Shown here in pieces: positions 1 through 7,826 of a stretch of 13,607 nucleotides of DNA. The first letter of the stretch is position 1, and each line of letters begins with the position of its first letter. The translations under genes and the position numbers were made by a program. Where the stretch lies: positions 1 to 13,607 of the forward strand of contig CAMCQW010000026.1 in NCBI GenBank assembly GCA_945877045.1, written 5' to 3'. Under the pieces are notes generated by a model. The model searched no databases. It was given only the letters and a program-made list of their open reading frames with translations, and had not been told where the DNA came from. This DNA is from Chryseobacterium gleum. GTDB taxonomy: Bacteria > Bacteroidota > Bacteroidia > Flavobacteriales_D > Crocinitomicaceae.

Positions 1-1315
1 TTTTTAATTTATAATTTGTCTCTTCTTTTATCTTTCCGTTATTATAAAATTCTTTCCAAAGGCCTGTTTTTTGGCCACTTTTATAATCTCCCTCTAACGA
101 TTTACTCCCTGTTGGAGTAAAAGAAAGCCACGCTCCATCTAGACGTCCAGCATCGAAAGAAGATTGGTTTTTAATTCTTCCATTTTCCCAAAACACACGC
201 CACGGACCCGTTTCTTTTCCTAGGTTATAGTCCCCCTCCATTAGTAAGGTGCCGTCCTCATACCAAGTTTTCCATTTACCTTCTTTTAAATCATTAGAGA
301 AATCACCCTGTCGGTAAAGCGTGCTGTCTTTGTAAAAATAACTCCATTCTCCGCTTCTTAAGCCCTTCTTGTAATTCGCTAAATAAGAGAGTTCTCCGCT
401 AGAATAATAGTATTCCCAAGCGCCCTCTTGTAAATTATTTTCAAAAGCCCCTTTCATTTCTACTCCTTTATTCTCGGGCAAATTCCATGTCCACTGGCCA
501 TTTTTCATACCGTCCAAATAATTTCCTACTGTATTTATTTGACCGTCTGTGTAGTAAACTATATATTCTCCATGTAGTGAATCTAAATGATAATTAATCT
601 TCTTGTCTAAAAAACCTTCTTCACCGTAAAAAGACCAACAACCCTCTTTCTTTCCCTTATCAAATTCGCCGTCGATGGAAACACGCCCATTAGCTAATCT
701 TTCTTCGAAAGGACCTGTTTTTAAGCCATTTATAAACTGGTACTTCTCTTTTATTGCCCCCGTTGAATAGAATGTGCTTATGTGGCCATTTCCATTCTTG
801 ATCGTTTGTAAATGATTTTTACTATTATCCCAATAAGAAATTGTATAAACGGTATCAACAACAATACTATCAATTGATTTTGTCTTTCCGTCTTCATAAT
901 AGTAGGACCAATTCCCAATTGGACTGCCAAGAGAAAAGGCGCCAGAGGTTTTAAGGTTTTTATTACTATACCATTCTTTGAAAGAGCTATCTGGGACGTT
1001 AAAGGAATAATACGTTAATTGCTTAATGGACTTATCGGGAAAATAGTTCGTTTGTTTTCCATGAATCCTATCTCTAAAATAATAGCGTTCCTCCTCCAAT
1101 ACACCTTTAACAGAATAAAAAAGCCATTTTCCATGTTTTTCGGTACTAATCGTGCCGCGATCATCAACATAAAAGGATCCGGAAGAATGGATAAATTTTT
1201 TATTGGCATCCCAAAAAACCTTTGTTTTTTCAGACAAGTTTTCTGGTGGTATTTTCTGGGAGTAAATGCAAGTAGAAAACAAAAACAAAAAATAAAAAAA
1301 GGGGCTTCTTATCAT
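1..1315 (-). CDS. MORN-repeat (YwqK-like) exported protein, 3' end outside window
   Basis: An open frame runs from an ATG at 1315 to the left edge without a stop, giving 438 residues of an incomplete protein. The first 20 residues are a hydrophobic signal peptide ending in CIYSQ, so the protein is probably exported; a lipobox is not convincing. The rest is about 14 degenerate repeats of 22-25 residues with the pattern aromatic-x-x-G-x-(I/L)...G-x-x-x-G-x-W, typical of the MORN variant (YwqK family) common in Bacteroidetes. Clear units include GQWTW, GAWEYYY, GEWSYFY, GKWKTWYEDG, GPWRVFWENG and GLWKEFYNNG. Such repeats form a beta-rich solenoid; the function is unknown, and the 'antitoxin' label often attached to the family is not supported here. 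It lies 31 bp downstream of the LysE-type gene and has no TAnnTTTG element of its own, so read-through from that gene is likely. Confidence 0.85.
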   Translation of the reverse strand, partial: MIRSPFFYFLFLFSTCIYSQKIPPENLSEKTKVFWDANKKFIHSSGSFYVDDRGTISTEKHGKWLFYSVKGVLEEERYYFRDRIHGKQTNYFPDKSIKQLTYYSFNVPDSSFKEWYSNKNLKTSGAFSLGSPIGNWSYYYEDGKTKSIDSIVVDTVYTISYWDNSKNHLQTIKNGNGHISTFYSTGAIKEKYQFINGLKTGPFEERLANGRVSIDGEFDKGKKEGCWSFYGEEGFLDKKINYHLDSLHGEYIVYYTDGQINTVGNYLDGMKNGQWTWNLPENKGVEMKGAFENNLQEGAWEYYYSSGELSYLANYKKGLRSGEWSYFYKDSTLYRQGDFSNDLKEGKWKTWYEDGTLLMEGDYNLGKETGPWRVFWENGRIKNQSSFDAGRLDGAWLSFTPTGSKSLEGDYKSGQKTGLWKEFYNNGKIKEETNYKLK

Positions 1316-1346
1316 GCAATTATATAAATGAATCGGTTAAATTTCG

Positions 1347-1994
1347 TTACGGTTTATCAACAAACTGCTTGAGTATTAAAAAAACGCCGATTACCGTAAA
1401 AATAATACCGATTAAACGGTTTAATGCCAAGAGTAGGGCGCCTGTAACAAGCGGCCTGAGTTTTTTAGCGCCCAGGATTTTCAACACGTCCATTGCAAAA
1501 TAGGTAAACAACACCAATGCAACAAAAATAACGAGTTGACCGGGGTGATCTTTGTCTGTTATCTGATTTCCCTGAGCAATTATTCCTATCCAATAAAAAA
1601 GGACTGCCGGATTTGCAAAATTTAACATAAAACCTTTAATTCCCAACACTAAAGAGTCAGCGTTTTTAGTTGTTGCGGATTTACTTTTGGGTGTTATTTC
1701 ATTTTTTGACTTAAAAAACAAGGTGTAAATACCATAACCAACAAATAGAACTCCTCCTATTATTCCGAGAATAAAGTTATTGTTCGATGCGTCATTTGTA
1801 AAGCCTTTTATTTGAGCGGCAAAAATAAACGCGAAAAGAATATATATAACATCACTAATAAAAACCCCTAAATCCAAATAAAGAGAGGCCCTAACCCCCT
1901 TAGTAATACTTGTTTCCAATAAAATAAAAAACACTGGGCCCACCATCACGCTTAGCAAAAACCCAATACCTATCGCTTGAAAAATATAATCCAT
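1347..1994 (-). CDS. LysE/RhtB-family transporter
   Basis: This 215-residue protein is almost entirely hydrophobic, with about six predicted membrane segments. It opens with the family signature: a first helix, then SVMVGPVFFILLETSITKG, where the conserved GP and the following polar turn match LysE/RhtB/YggA exporters. A charged, Lys-rich cytoplasmic loop follows at about residues 90-110 (KSKNEITPKSKSATTK), and the second half repeats the fold (NPAVLFYW, then two helices to the C-terminus). Length matches the family (200-220). These inner-membrane proteins export amino acids or related small molecules, but the substrate cannot be inferred. A perfect TAnnTTTG element lies five bases upstream of the ATG (2000-2007), which would give a leaderless or nearly leaderless mRNA. 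The gene is divergent from the small gene at 2097. Confidence 0.9.
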   Translation of the reverse strand: MDYIFQAIGIGFLLSVMVGPVFFILLETSITKGVRASLYLDLGVFISDVIYILFAFIFAAQIKGFTNDASNNNFILGIIGGVLFVGYGIYTLFFKSKNEITPKSKSATTKNADSLVLGIKGFMLNFANPAVLFYWIGIIAQGNQITDKDHPGQLVIFVALVLFTYFAMDVLKILGAKKLRPLVTGALLLALNRLIGIIFTVIGVFLILKQFVDKP

Positions 1995-1999
1995 CGGAA

Positions 2000-2007
2000 C
2001 AAAAATA
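2000..2007 (-). promoter_or_regulatory. Putative -7 promoter element for the LysE-family gene
   Basis: The minus strand reads TATTTTTG, a perfect match to the Bacteroidetes -7 consensus TAnnTTTG. It ends five bases before the ATG at 1994, so transcription would begin at or next to the start codon. No clear -33 TTTG was found at the expected distance, which lowers confidence. Confidence 0.4.
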
Positions 2008-2070
2008 TAAATTCATTTCACGGATTCCGCTTTTTTTCTCTAAGTCTTTTCGAAAATCTATTAAGTTCCT

Positions 2071-2078
2071 TACTTTTG
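2071..2078 (+). promoter_or_regulatory. Putative -7 promoter element for the small acidic-protein gene
   Basis: The sequence TACTTTTG matches TAnnTTTG exactly and lies 18 bases before the ATG at 2097. It implies a start site near 2082 and a leader of about 15 nt, and supports 2097 over an in-frame upstream ATG at 1977, which would lie upstream of the promoter and inside the divergent gene. No good -33 element was seen. Confidence 0.45.
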
Positions 2079-2096
2079 TGTAGAAATTTGACCCCT

Positions 2097-2456
2097 ATGA
2101 AAACAATAATAGCAAACGAAAAACTGAACAGTATCATTTCTTTGGTAGAGAAAAAAGGCCTTGATAACGTTAAAATTATAGCTGAATTAAAAGCACTTCG
2201 AGGCCATGCGCTAACGGAAAAAGACCCATTAGTTGTAAAGGTATTGCGTTTAACGTATGAGTTTTTGACAGAAAACGAAGCCTTTGATGTGAAGGCGCAA
2301 TATGAAGAAGATGAGGAGGGTAATGAATATCCTATTGAGCTTGACGATAAAGAAAATTTATTGTATTTGCTTAACCTATTAAAAAATGCAGAGCATAAGG
2401 TTAATAGGGAAGAACTCAAAGATTACCGCAACAGTTTAAAATCGGAATTATATTAA
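2097..2456 (+). CDS. Small acidic protein of unknown function (119 aa)
   Basis: I do not recognise this protein. It has 119 residues and begins MKTIIANEKLNSI. It looks cytoplasmic: no signal peptide or membrane segment, and a pattern that suggests mostly helix. The first 60 residues alternate Leu/Ile with Lys/Glu (SIISLVEKKGLDNVKIIAELKAL). A strongly acidic stretch, AQYEEDEEGNEYPIELDDKEN, occupies about residues 68-89, followed by a helical, Lys-rich tail (LLYLLNLLKNAEHKVNREEL). The start at 2097 is preferred because a promoter element sits 18 bp upstream and the possible extension to 1977 overlaps the divergent lysE-type gene. It is probably monocistronic, since an intrinsic terminator follows 95 bp downstream. 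The composition and position look like those of a real gene; the role is unknown. Confidence 0.75.
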   Translation: MKTIIANEKLNSIISLVEKKGLDNVKIIAELKALRGHALTEKDPLVVKVLRLTYEFLTENEAFDVKAQYEEDEEGNEYPIELDDKENLLYLLNLLKNAEHKVNREELKDYRNSLKSELY

Positions 2457-2504
2457 TATTAATAAGCAACTCTTATTGTAAAGATTGCGTCAAGAGATTA
2501 TAGT

Positions 2505-2529
2505 GTAAGACAAAAACGTTTGTCTTTAC
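2505..2529 (+). repeat. Short inverted repeat (stem-loop) after the 119-aa gene
   Basis: AAGACAAA (2507-2514) and TTTGTCTT (2519-2526) are perfect inverted 8-mers around the loop AACG, and the stem extends by two pairs past a one-base bulge. GC content is low and no long T-run follows, so it is a weak terminator at best. It could be an RNA 3'-end stabiliser or simply chance. Confidence 0.4.
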
Positions 2530-2537
2530 ATAGTTTT

Positions 2538-2576
2538 AGTTTACTTGCAGTAGCCTGAAAAAAGAACAAGTAAATT
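2538..2576 (+). repeat. Inverted repeat interleaved with the terminator stem
   Basis: TTTACTTG (2540-2547) and CAAGTAAA (2567-2574) are perfect inverted 8-mers; a G-U and an A-U pair extend the stem to ten pairs (2538-2547 with 2567-2576). The 5' arm of the terminator hairpin (2552-2563) lies in this repeat's loop, while the terminator's 3' arm (2581-2592) lies beyond it, so the two stems interleave in pseudoknot order. Confidence 0.45.
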
Positions 2577-2599
2577 GGTTTTTTTTCAGGCTTTTTTTA
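2552..2599 (+). terminator. Intrinsic terminator after the 119-aa gene
   Basis: AGCCTGAAAAAA (2552-2563) is perfectly complementary to TTTTTTCAGGCT (2581-2592), with a 17-nt loop and a run of seven T's (2593-2599) following immediately on the plus strand. This is a standard Rho-independent terminator for the gene ending at 2456. On the minus strand the same stem follows the convergent AddB-like gene by only a few bases but is not followed by a T-run, so termination in that direction would be weaker. Confidence 0.8.
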
Positions 2600-2614
2600 T
2601 TCCCCCCTATTTTA

Positions 2615-5419
2615 TTAGCAGTAATTACAATATTTTGCTGCGTCATTATGTATAAAGGGCCGCTCTAAATCATAGGTTTCTGAAATCACTTCTTGTAGAA
2701 GTTCCAGAAAGACAGCTTGCAGCTCTTCTTTGGTGCCATTTTTATTTGTCAACTCTTGGGTATACCCCTTACTTGTAATTAAGGAAAAAACACATGCCTC
2801 ATTTGCTTCCAATTTATATTTCTCCTTGAAAAGCATGCAATAAAGTATTAGTTGCAGGGTATGTTTTGCTTCGGAGAATGACGCTTTAATTCCGGCGGGT
2901 TTTAAATTAAACGCGAGGTCTTTGGGTTCTATCTTACCTGTTTTGTAATCTAAAATCCGGTACTTGTCACCTACTCGATCAATTCGGTCAATGTATCCTT
3001 TTAAATTAATTTGTTTTACTTCATCACCAATTACAACAGGAATTGTTAGTGACATCAGGGCTTCTACTTGCTCAATATACAATGGCTCATCTAAGGTTTG
3101 GATGTATTCTTTTTCTGACAATAATGTTTTTAATACAATTTCATTCGCCATTTCGAAACTAAGCAGGTTTTTTCCGGTGGAAAACAACGTTGAATCATTA
3201 TGAAACCGTTCCATAAATTCCGCTCTTAATATCGCAGGAAAATCGATTATCATTTTATCTACATCGGAAATCGTTAACGCTTTAGGTGGTGGAGTGATAA
3301 ATTGTGCGTCCTTATCGCGTTGTGCAAAAGGGGTGAATAATTTTTCTAAGGTGCTGTGAATAAATGTCCCAAAATCACTACTCTCAACATCTTCCATTAC
3401 TGTTTGTTCCTCCCCAAATTCCACAATATATCGGTAATAAAAATCCAAGGGGCAGGTGAGGTATTTATTTATTGCTGAAGCGGATATGGGCTTTGAAAAA
3501 TAGGCGTCTAATTGTTCTATTATTTGAGGTTTCTTTTGTATTAAATTCGCATTTACATCATCCTCGGAAGAAAACGAGGTTAAATAGAAACTTTTATTAA
3601 GAATGGCTTTGGGATTTAGTCGCACCAATTCTAATTCTAATTGTTTTAAGTATCGACTTGGCTCGGCAGCATTAATTTGATCCCCTATCGTAGTATAAGT
3701 AAGTGTTAATTCTTCACAGTAATGAAGTAAGCGGTAAAAATGCTGCGCAAAAATCCCCTGTTTGTGTCTCATTGTTGGCAAACCAAGGCCTTTCCTTAAG
3801 TCCATCGGAATTATCGTGTTCATCGCATTTGTAGGAGGAAGGTTTCCTTCGTTCATACCCAGGATAATTATGCGTTTAAAATCCAGTAGCCTTGTTTCTA
3901 AAAGACCCATTATTTGTAAACCATCAATCGGGTTGCCATGAAATGCAATGCTTTTGGAATGCCAATGCTGATTAAATAATAATTTAAATGTCCGTAAGCT
4001 CAAATCAGGCAGTCCCTCAGATACGATTGACTGAAATTCTAAGAGTGATTGATCAAAGACGAATACAATGTTCCTTTCGAAATCATTTTGTAGCGGTAAT
4101 TTGCTCAGAATAAGTGCATTTATTTTGCGGATATTGCTTATTGCTCTGTTCCAATCTTTTTCCCAATCATCTAATAAGCAGCTTAAAAAACCGCGTATTT
4201 CTTCGTTTATTTTTAAACTTGATAGATTTTGGAAAACTTTGTTATAACGAATTGTATCTTGTTCAATGGCTGTAAATTGTTTCTGCTCAAACTCGCTTAA
4301 CCAGGAATTGAACAGGACATGATTGATAATTCGTTGTAAATCTTTATAATAAATCGCTTTTGTTTTAAACCTGTTTTTGTTTTCTTGAATGTCAAAGATT
4401 ATTTCCAACCAAGATTTTATCGGGGTTTGATTTAATGGCAAACCCAATGTTATATTGGCCTTGTCAATTGATGCAGGTATGTTTTTTATTAAAGCGCTGA
4501 TTAATGTTTCGTCTGCTAACAACACCAATGTGTCGTCTAAGTCCTTTTTAGAAAGTTTTTCCAACTCAGTAGATGCCACCTTAACTTGCCCTGTAAGTTG
4601 AGCGCACTGAACAATTGAAATATTCATTTCTTTTGTTCCCATGTTGTCCCCTATCCTCGAGGCCTTGCCAATGTTTAAAATCGCTAAGTTTTTTCGTTGA
4701 AACTCCCCGGCTTCATGTTGCTTGTTAGAAAAATAATACTGGTCAGAATCTAAATAGAAGGCGCCTTTTTTCGCATTGAGTACGTTGTTAATTAGTTGTA
4801 ATTCGGCCGTTGATAACGCATTAAATCCGGCGAATAAATAAAAGGCCTTGGCGTCTTGTTCAAACAAGACATTAGTGTTTTCAGCTAGTATTTTATACGC
4901 CATACCAGCGCTTATCCTGTCTTTATTGGCGAGGATTAACTGAAGCTCACTGTATAATTCAGGTAGGACATCCCAAAAAACCATGAATTTCTTTTGTGCC
5001 TCGGTTAGTTCTTTTCCTTCTAAATTCCAACTTTCTAATTCCTTAATGGATTTTAAGTTTTTAAAGACCTGGGTTGGATTTAATAAATACCTTTCTATTT
5101 CTTCAAAATCATTTAGTAGCATTGGTCCCCATGACAAGAAATCCTCAAAGGATTGGTGCTCTTTAATTTCAATATTCTCATAGGCATTGAAAAGTGATAG
5201 TAGGAGCCTGGATGGGTCTATTATCGGTTTCGGTGCGTACGCCTTTACTAACTCATTAATGGTAATCATTTTGGGTGCAAAAATGGGCTTATTATATTCC
5301 AAAGACAATTCTGCCATAAGGTATTTAGAAGCGCGCTCCGATGGCAAAACGATCACTAAGTGTTCGTTTAACCAATTATTCGTTTTAATTTCTTTTGCCA
5401 AAAAGGTGGTGAATTTCAT
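2615..5419 (-). CDS. AddB-like PD-(D/E)XK nuclease with inactivated helicase region
   Basis: This 934-residue protein resembles the AddB subunit of AddAB-type DNA-end-processing helicase-nucleases, which resect double-strand breaks for recombination. The N-terminus (LVIVLPSERASKYL, residues 21-34) is a helicase-like segment without a Walker A. A UvrD-like C-terminal helicase motif is visible at 521-525 (GMNEG, followed by NLPP). A RecB-type nuclease domain occupies roughly 650-934: C656 in TCPLDFYYRY, H688 in GTFIHSTLE, an Asp in GYIDRIDRV, the catalytic D824-Y-K826 in DYKTGK, and the downstream LQLILYCM motif. The C-terminus ends at C931-N-Y-C934 followed by tandem TAA stops. AddB-type nucleases normally hold a 4Fe-4S cluster with C-x2-C-x5-C here, so the last cysteine is absent. 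The gene starts 3 bp after the ATPase gene and is probably cotranscribed with it. No AddA/UvrD helicase partner is in the window. Confidence 0.88.
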   Translation of the reverse strand: MKFTTFLAKEIKTNNWLNEHLVIVLPSERASKYLMAELSLEYNKPIFAPKMITINELVKAYAPKPIIDPSRLLLSLFNAYENIEIKEHQSFEDFLSWGPMLLNDFEEIERYLLNPTQVFKNLKSIKELESWNLEGKELTEAQKKFMVFWDVLPELYSELQLILANKDRISAGMAYKILAENTNVLFEQDAKAFYLFAGFNALSTAELQLINNVLNAKKGAFYLDSDQYYFSNKQHEAGEFQRKNLAILNIGKASRIGDNMGTKEMNISIVQCAQLTGQVKVASTELEKLSKKDLDDTLVLLADETLISALIKNIPASIDKANITLGLPLNQTPIKSWLEIIFDIQENKNRFKTKAIYYKDLQRIINHVLFNSWLSEFEQKQFTAIEQDTIRYNKVFQNLSSLKINEEIRGFLSCLLDDWEKDWNRAISNIRKINALILSKLPLQNDFERNIVFVFDQSLLEFQSIVSEGLPDLSLRTFKLLFNQHWHSKSIAFHGNPIDGLQIMGLLETRLLDFKRIIILGMNEGNLPPTNAMNTIIPMDLRKGLGLPTMRHKQGIFAQHFYRLLHYCEELTLTYTTIGDQINAAEPSRYLKQLELELVRLNPKAILNKSFYLTSFSSEDDVNANLIQKKPQIIEQLDAYFSKPISASAINKYLTCPLDFYYRYIVEFGEEQTVMEDVESSDFGTFIHSTLEKLFTPFAQRDKDAQFITPPPKALTISDVDKMIIDFPAILRAEFMERFHNDSTLFSTGKNLLSFEMANEIVLKTLLSEKEYIQTLDEPLYIEQVEALMSLTIPVVIGDEVKQINLKGYIDRIDRVGDKYRILDYKTGKIEPKDLAFNLKPAGIKASFSEAKHTLQLILYCMLFKEKYKLEANEACVFSLITSKGYTQELTNKNGTKEELQAVFLELLQEVISETYDLERPFIHNDAAKYCNYC

Positions 5420-5422
5420 GCG

Positions 5423-6550
5423 CTATGATTTAGTCAAAAAAGGGATGTAAGTCAAATTATTTATTGTGTGAACTGGAATTTCCGGGTAATGTTTTTGAAA
5501 TAATGGGGGTGTTTTTAATCCTTTTTTCTTTGAGTATTTAAATTTGTAGCCCTGGGCTCCTTTTTTTCTAAATTCAATAAAGTCGACTTGTTGGCGGGTA
5601 TGTGATCGCCAAAAATAATATTGGACAGGCGTGTTGTTCAATTTATCCCATTTAATTTTTTCCGCAATAAGCCAATTCATCCATAGTTTATCAATGTCTA
5701 TTCGCATCGAAAAATCATTAAAATTATTTAACAAGGAGTTTCGTATGCCGTTGTCAAGAAAAATATACACGTTCTTTTTTTGAATCTCGTAGGTTTTTCC
5801 TGTAGAATAACATGGTACTTTATAGATTATATGCGACAAGCAAAGTAAAGAGATATAACGTTCTATCGTTTCATTGTCTACTTCAATAAAACTGGCGATT
5901 TGATTATAAGACAAGGGTTCTCCTATTTGATTTGCCAATACAAGGAGGGTTTTCATCAGCACCTCCGATTTATTTATCCGATTTTCTGCCGAAAACTGGG
6001 TGGCAAGCATTTTTTGTATCGTGGCCTTAAGCTCCTCCTTCTTACTTTCGTTGGGCAATTCCAGTGGATGATAATTCCCATAAACCAGACGCTGTTCAAG
6101 CCCCAATGATTCACGCGATAAACTGGTAGCTTGAATGTATTCGTAAAATGTAGGTGGGGGGAAATAGAAGTGTAATCCTTGGTATTCTATCGCTTCGATT
6201 AGTTCCGATTCAATTTGTAGCGTATTCGATGCCGTTACAACCACCGATGTAATAACCCGTTTGTCCAACACGGCATCTAGTAATTGCTGTAAAAGTTTTA
6301 AGTGTTCGCCCTCACAAATTAACAGCTGTTTGCTTTGGTTGACGTACCAAACTAACTCATCGATAGTTAATTTGTTGATCTCAGAACGGATGGCCGTTTC
6401 TCGTAAATCAATTATTTGATAGACCACCTTTCTATCTAAAAAACCCGATTCAACAAAAGCAGTTTTACCTGCTCCCTTTGGCCCAGAAAGAATTGTTATT
6501 TTGTTTTTTGATTGGCGATCTATGAAAGAATCTGCAATAAATCTTTTCAT
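5423..6550 (-). CDS. AAA/DUF4143-type ATPase
   Basis: This 375-residue protein has the layout of the AAA_14/DUF4143 family. A clear Walker A, GPKGAGKT (23-30), is followed by a Walker-B-like strand QLLICEGEH (75-83), where E-G-E replaces the usual Asp-Glu, then a sensor-1-like VVVTASN (103-109) and PPPTFYEY (131-138), the position of the family's PLSFxEY. A winged-helix region (about 215-245, LSYNQIASFIEVDNETIERYI) precedes a nuclease-like DUF4143 tail with V322-D323-F and a Lys-rich strand YKFKYSKKKG (335-344). The canonical Glu of the xVDF and ExK motifs is replaced or absent, so nuclease activity is doubtful. Members of this family are widespread and mostly uncharacterised. It lies 30 bp after the TraB-like gene and 3 bp before the AddB-like gene, which suggests a link to DNA processing, but that is inference. 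Confidence 0.85.
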   Translation of the reverse strand: MKRFIADSFIDRQSKNKITILSGPKGAGKTAFVESGFLDRKVVYQIIDLRETAIRSEINKLTIDELVWYVNQSKQLLICEGEHLKLLQQLLDAVLDKRVITSVVVTASNTLQIESELIEAIEYQGLHFYFPPPTFYEYIQATSLSRESLGLEQRLVYGNYHPLELPNESKKEELKATIQKMLATQFSAENRINKSEVLMKTLLVLANQIGEPLSYNQIASFIEVDNETIERYISLLCLSHIIYKVPCYSTGKTYEIQKKNVYIFLDNGIRNSLLNNFNDFSMRIDIDKLWMNWLIAEKIKWDKLNNTPVQYYFWRSHTRQQVDFIEFRKKGAQGYKFKYSKKKGLKTPPLFQKHYPEIPVHTINNLTYIPFLTKS

Positions 6551-6580
6551 CTTTTTCGCTAAAATTAACTATTTTTTGCG

Positions 6581-7795
6581 TTATTCAAACACTATTTTAT
6601 CAAAAAACAATTGACTTCGCTTGGAATTCATGAACTTATTTCCCCCATAAGCTTTAGCAATTAAGACCTTTTTTCCATTTGTTAAAACACGAATCCAATG
6701 CAAGCCTTCTGGATATACATCTGAAATTCCTTCATAAAAGATGGTCCCGTCTTCCAACTCTCCATACCTATATTTTGTGTTCGGCGGACTGGCAATATAG
6801 ATGGCTGCATATTGCTCAAAGCTTAAGGTTTCATCAAAGGGTACTATTTCTATTACATAGGTATTTCCTTGACCAAGTTCCTTGTAAATTGCTTGAATAT
6901 GTCCTTCCTCCAATACCGTTACTTCTGGCTTGCCTGGAAATGTAACTAACAAACCTTGAATGGGTAAACGCAAATCGTATCTTTTCAACGCCTGAACATT
7001 GATTTTTTCTTGAATTGGCAACTCGGAATATATAGCGGGGACGCATCTTAATTGATACCCTTTATTTCTCAATAGTTGAATCATCCCCAAATTACCATAC
7101 AAATGGCCGGCGCCAACAGCACAAAAGACCTTCTCTTTTTTTAAACAAGAGTCCAAACGGATCGCCATTGACATATTTCTATCTTCGATTATGGAGGAAT
7201 AAAGTCCGGGTTCATTTGACATATTCTTTCTAATAAAACGATCTAAAAAATAAAGCTCTCCTTTTAAATAAAGTTCGGTTAATCCCTCCAAATCCCTTTT
7301 TCTTTTTGGGACAATTAAATTATTTTCTGATGTAGGAAGATCTTTAATTAAATCCAATTGGCTGTTGTTGCTTTCGAGGGGAATGAACTTTTTAATGGAA
7401 AGCGCGCCATATTGCTGAAAATACGCATCTAAAAACTGTGGCATTCCGTTTTCGTCACCATAATTTGTTGCAGAAGCTTCATTGGAACCGGTGTAAGGAT
7501 TTCCTTGGTTGTCATATAACAAGATATTGCTCTCGTCTCGGATGGATAATTGGTTGAAAAATTTAAAAATATCCGTTTCTAAAACAATACACGTTGAATT
7601 ATCTAGCGCAAAATAGACAGAGTCTGCCAATTGAAAAATTCTTTTGTCGTTAGAATGCAGGGTACCGAACAAATAGGACTTGGTTTTTAATCCGGGGCTT
7701 GTGATTTCCCATAACAATTCATTGTCTGGCTTTACTATTTGAGCTTCTCCGCAGAAGCAGAGCAAAATAAATAAGGACAAGCCGCTTAATTTCAT
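6581..7795 (-). CDS. TraB/GumN-family exported protein with an extra C-terminal domain
   Basis: From the ATG at 7795 the protein has 404 residues. The signal peptide MKLSGLSLFILLCFCGEAQ suggests cleavage by signal peptidase I and a periplasmic or outer-membrane-facing location. The TraB/PrgY/GumN domain spans about 25-250. It has the first GxxH motif in YLFGTLHSND (41-50), a conserved Glu in VLETDIF (about 73), an Arg near 206 (EDRNMSMA), and the second GxxH in GAGHLYG (228-234). TraB-family proteins are proposed metalloproteases, though activity is shown for few. About 150 residues follow that are not part of the usual domain, starting near VTFPGKPEVT. An in-frame ATG at 7879 was rejected because it overlaps the end of hutI and lacks the signal peptide at its N-terminus; a promoter match nine bases upstream of 7795 favours the shorter form. 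Confidence 0.87.
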   Translation of the reverse strand: MKLSGLSLFILLCFCGEAQIVKPDNELLWEITSPGLKTKSYLFGTLHSNDKRIFQLADSVYFALDNSTCIVLETDIFKFFNQLSIRDESNILLYDNQGNPYTGSNEASATNYGDENGMPQFLDAYFQQYGALSIKKFIPLESNNSQLDLIKDLPTSENNLIVPKRKRDLEGLTELYLKGELYFLDRFIRKNMSNEPGLYSSIIEDRNMSMAIRLDSCLKKEKVFCAVGAGHLYGNLGMIQLLRNKGYQLRCVPAIYSELPIQEKINVQALKRYDLRLPIQGLLVTFPGKPEVTVLEEGHIQAIYKELGQGNTYVIEIVPFDETLSFEQYAAIYIASPPNTKYRYGELEDGTIFYEGISDVYPEGLHWIRVLTNGKKVLIAKAYGGNKFMNSKRSQLFFDKIVFE

Positions 7796-7804
7796 AATAG
7801 AAAG

Positions 7805-7812
7805 CAAATATA
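7805..7812 (-). promoter_or_regulatory. Putative -7 promoter element for the TraB-family gene
   Basis: The minus strand reads TATATTTG, a perfect TAnnTTTG match ending nine bases before the ATG at 7795. A TTTG (7828-7831) lies 15 bases further upstream, shorter than the usual 17-23 spacing. It would allow expression independent of hutI and supports 7795 as the start. Confidence 0.45.
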
Positions 7813-7826
7813 AGGGTAAAGATGAG

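Noticed and set aside
1977..2096. In-frame ATG at 1977 as the start of the 119-aa gene
   Set aside because: It would overlap the divergent LysE-type gene and lie upstream of the promoter match.
2018..2419. A 133-codon minus-strand ORF antisense to the 119-aa gene
   Set aside because: Ser-rich shadow of the real gene; composition is not protein-like and the plus-strand frame has promoter and terminator support.
2600..2620. Frameshift hiding the last AddB Fe-S cysteine
   Set aside because: Two TAA stops follow directly, and the following bases encode no further Cys in the same frame, so a single simple frameshift is not evident.
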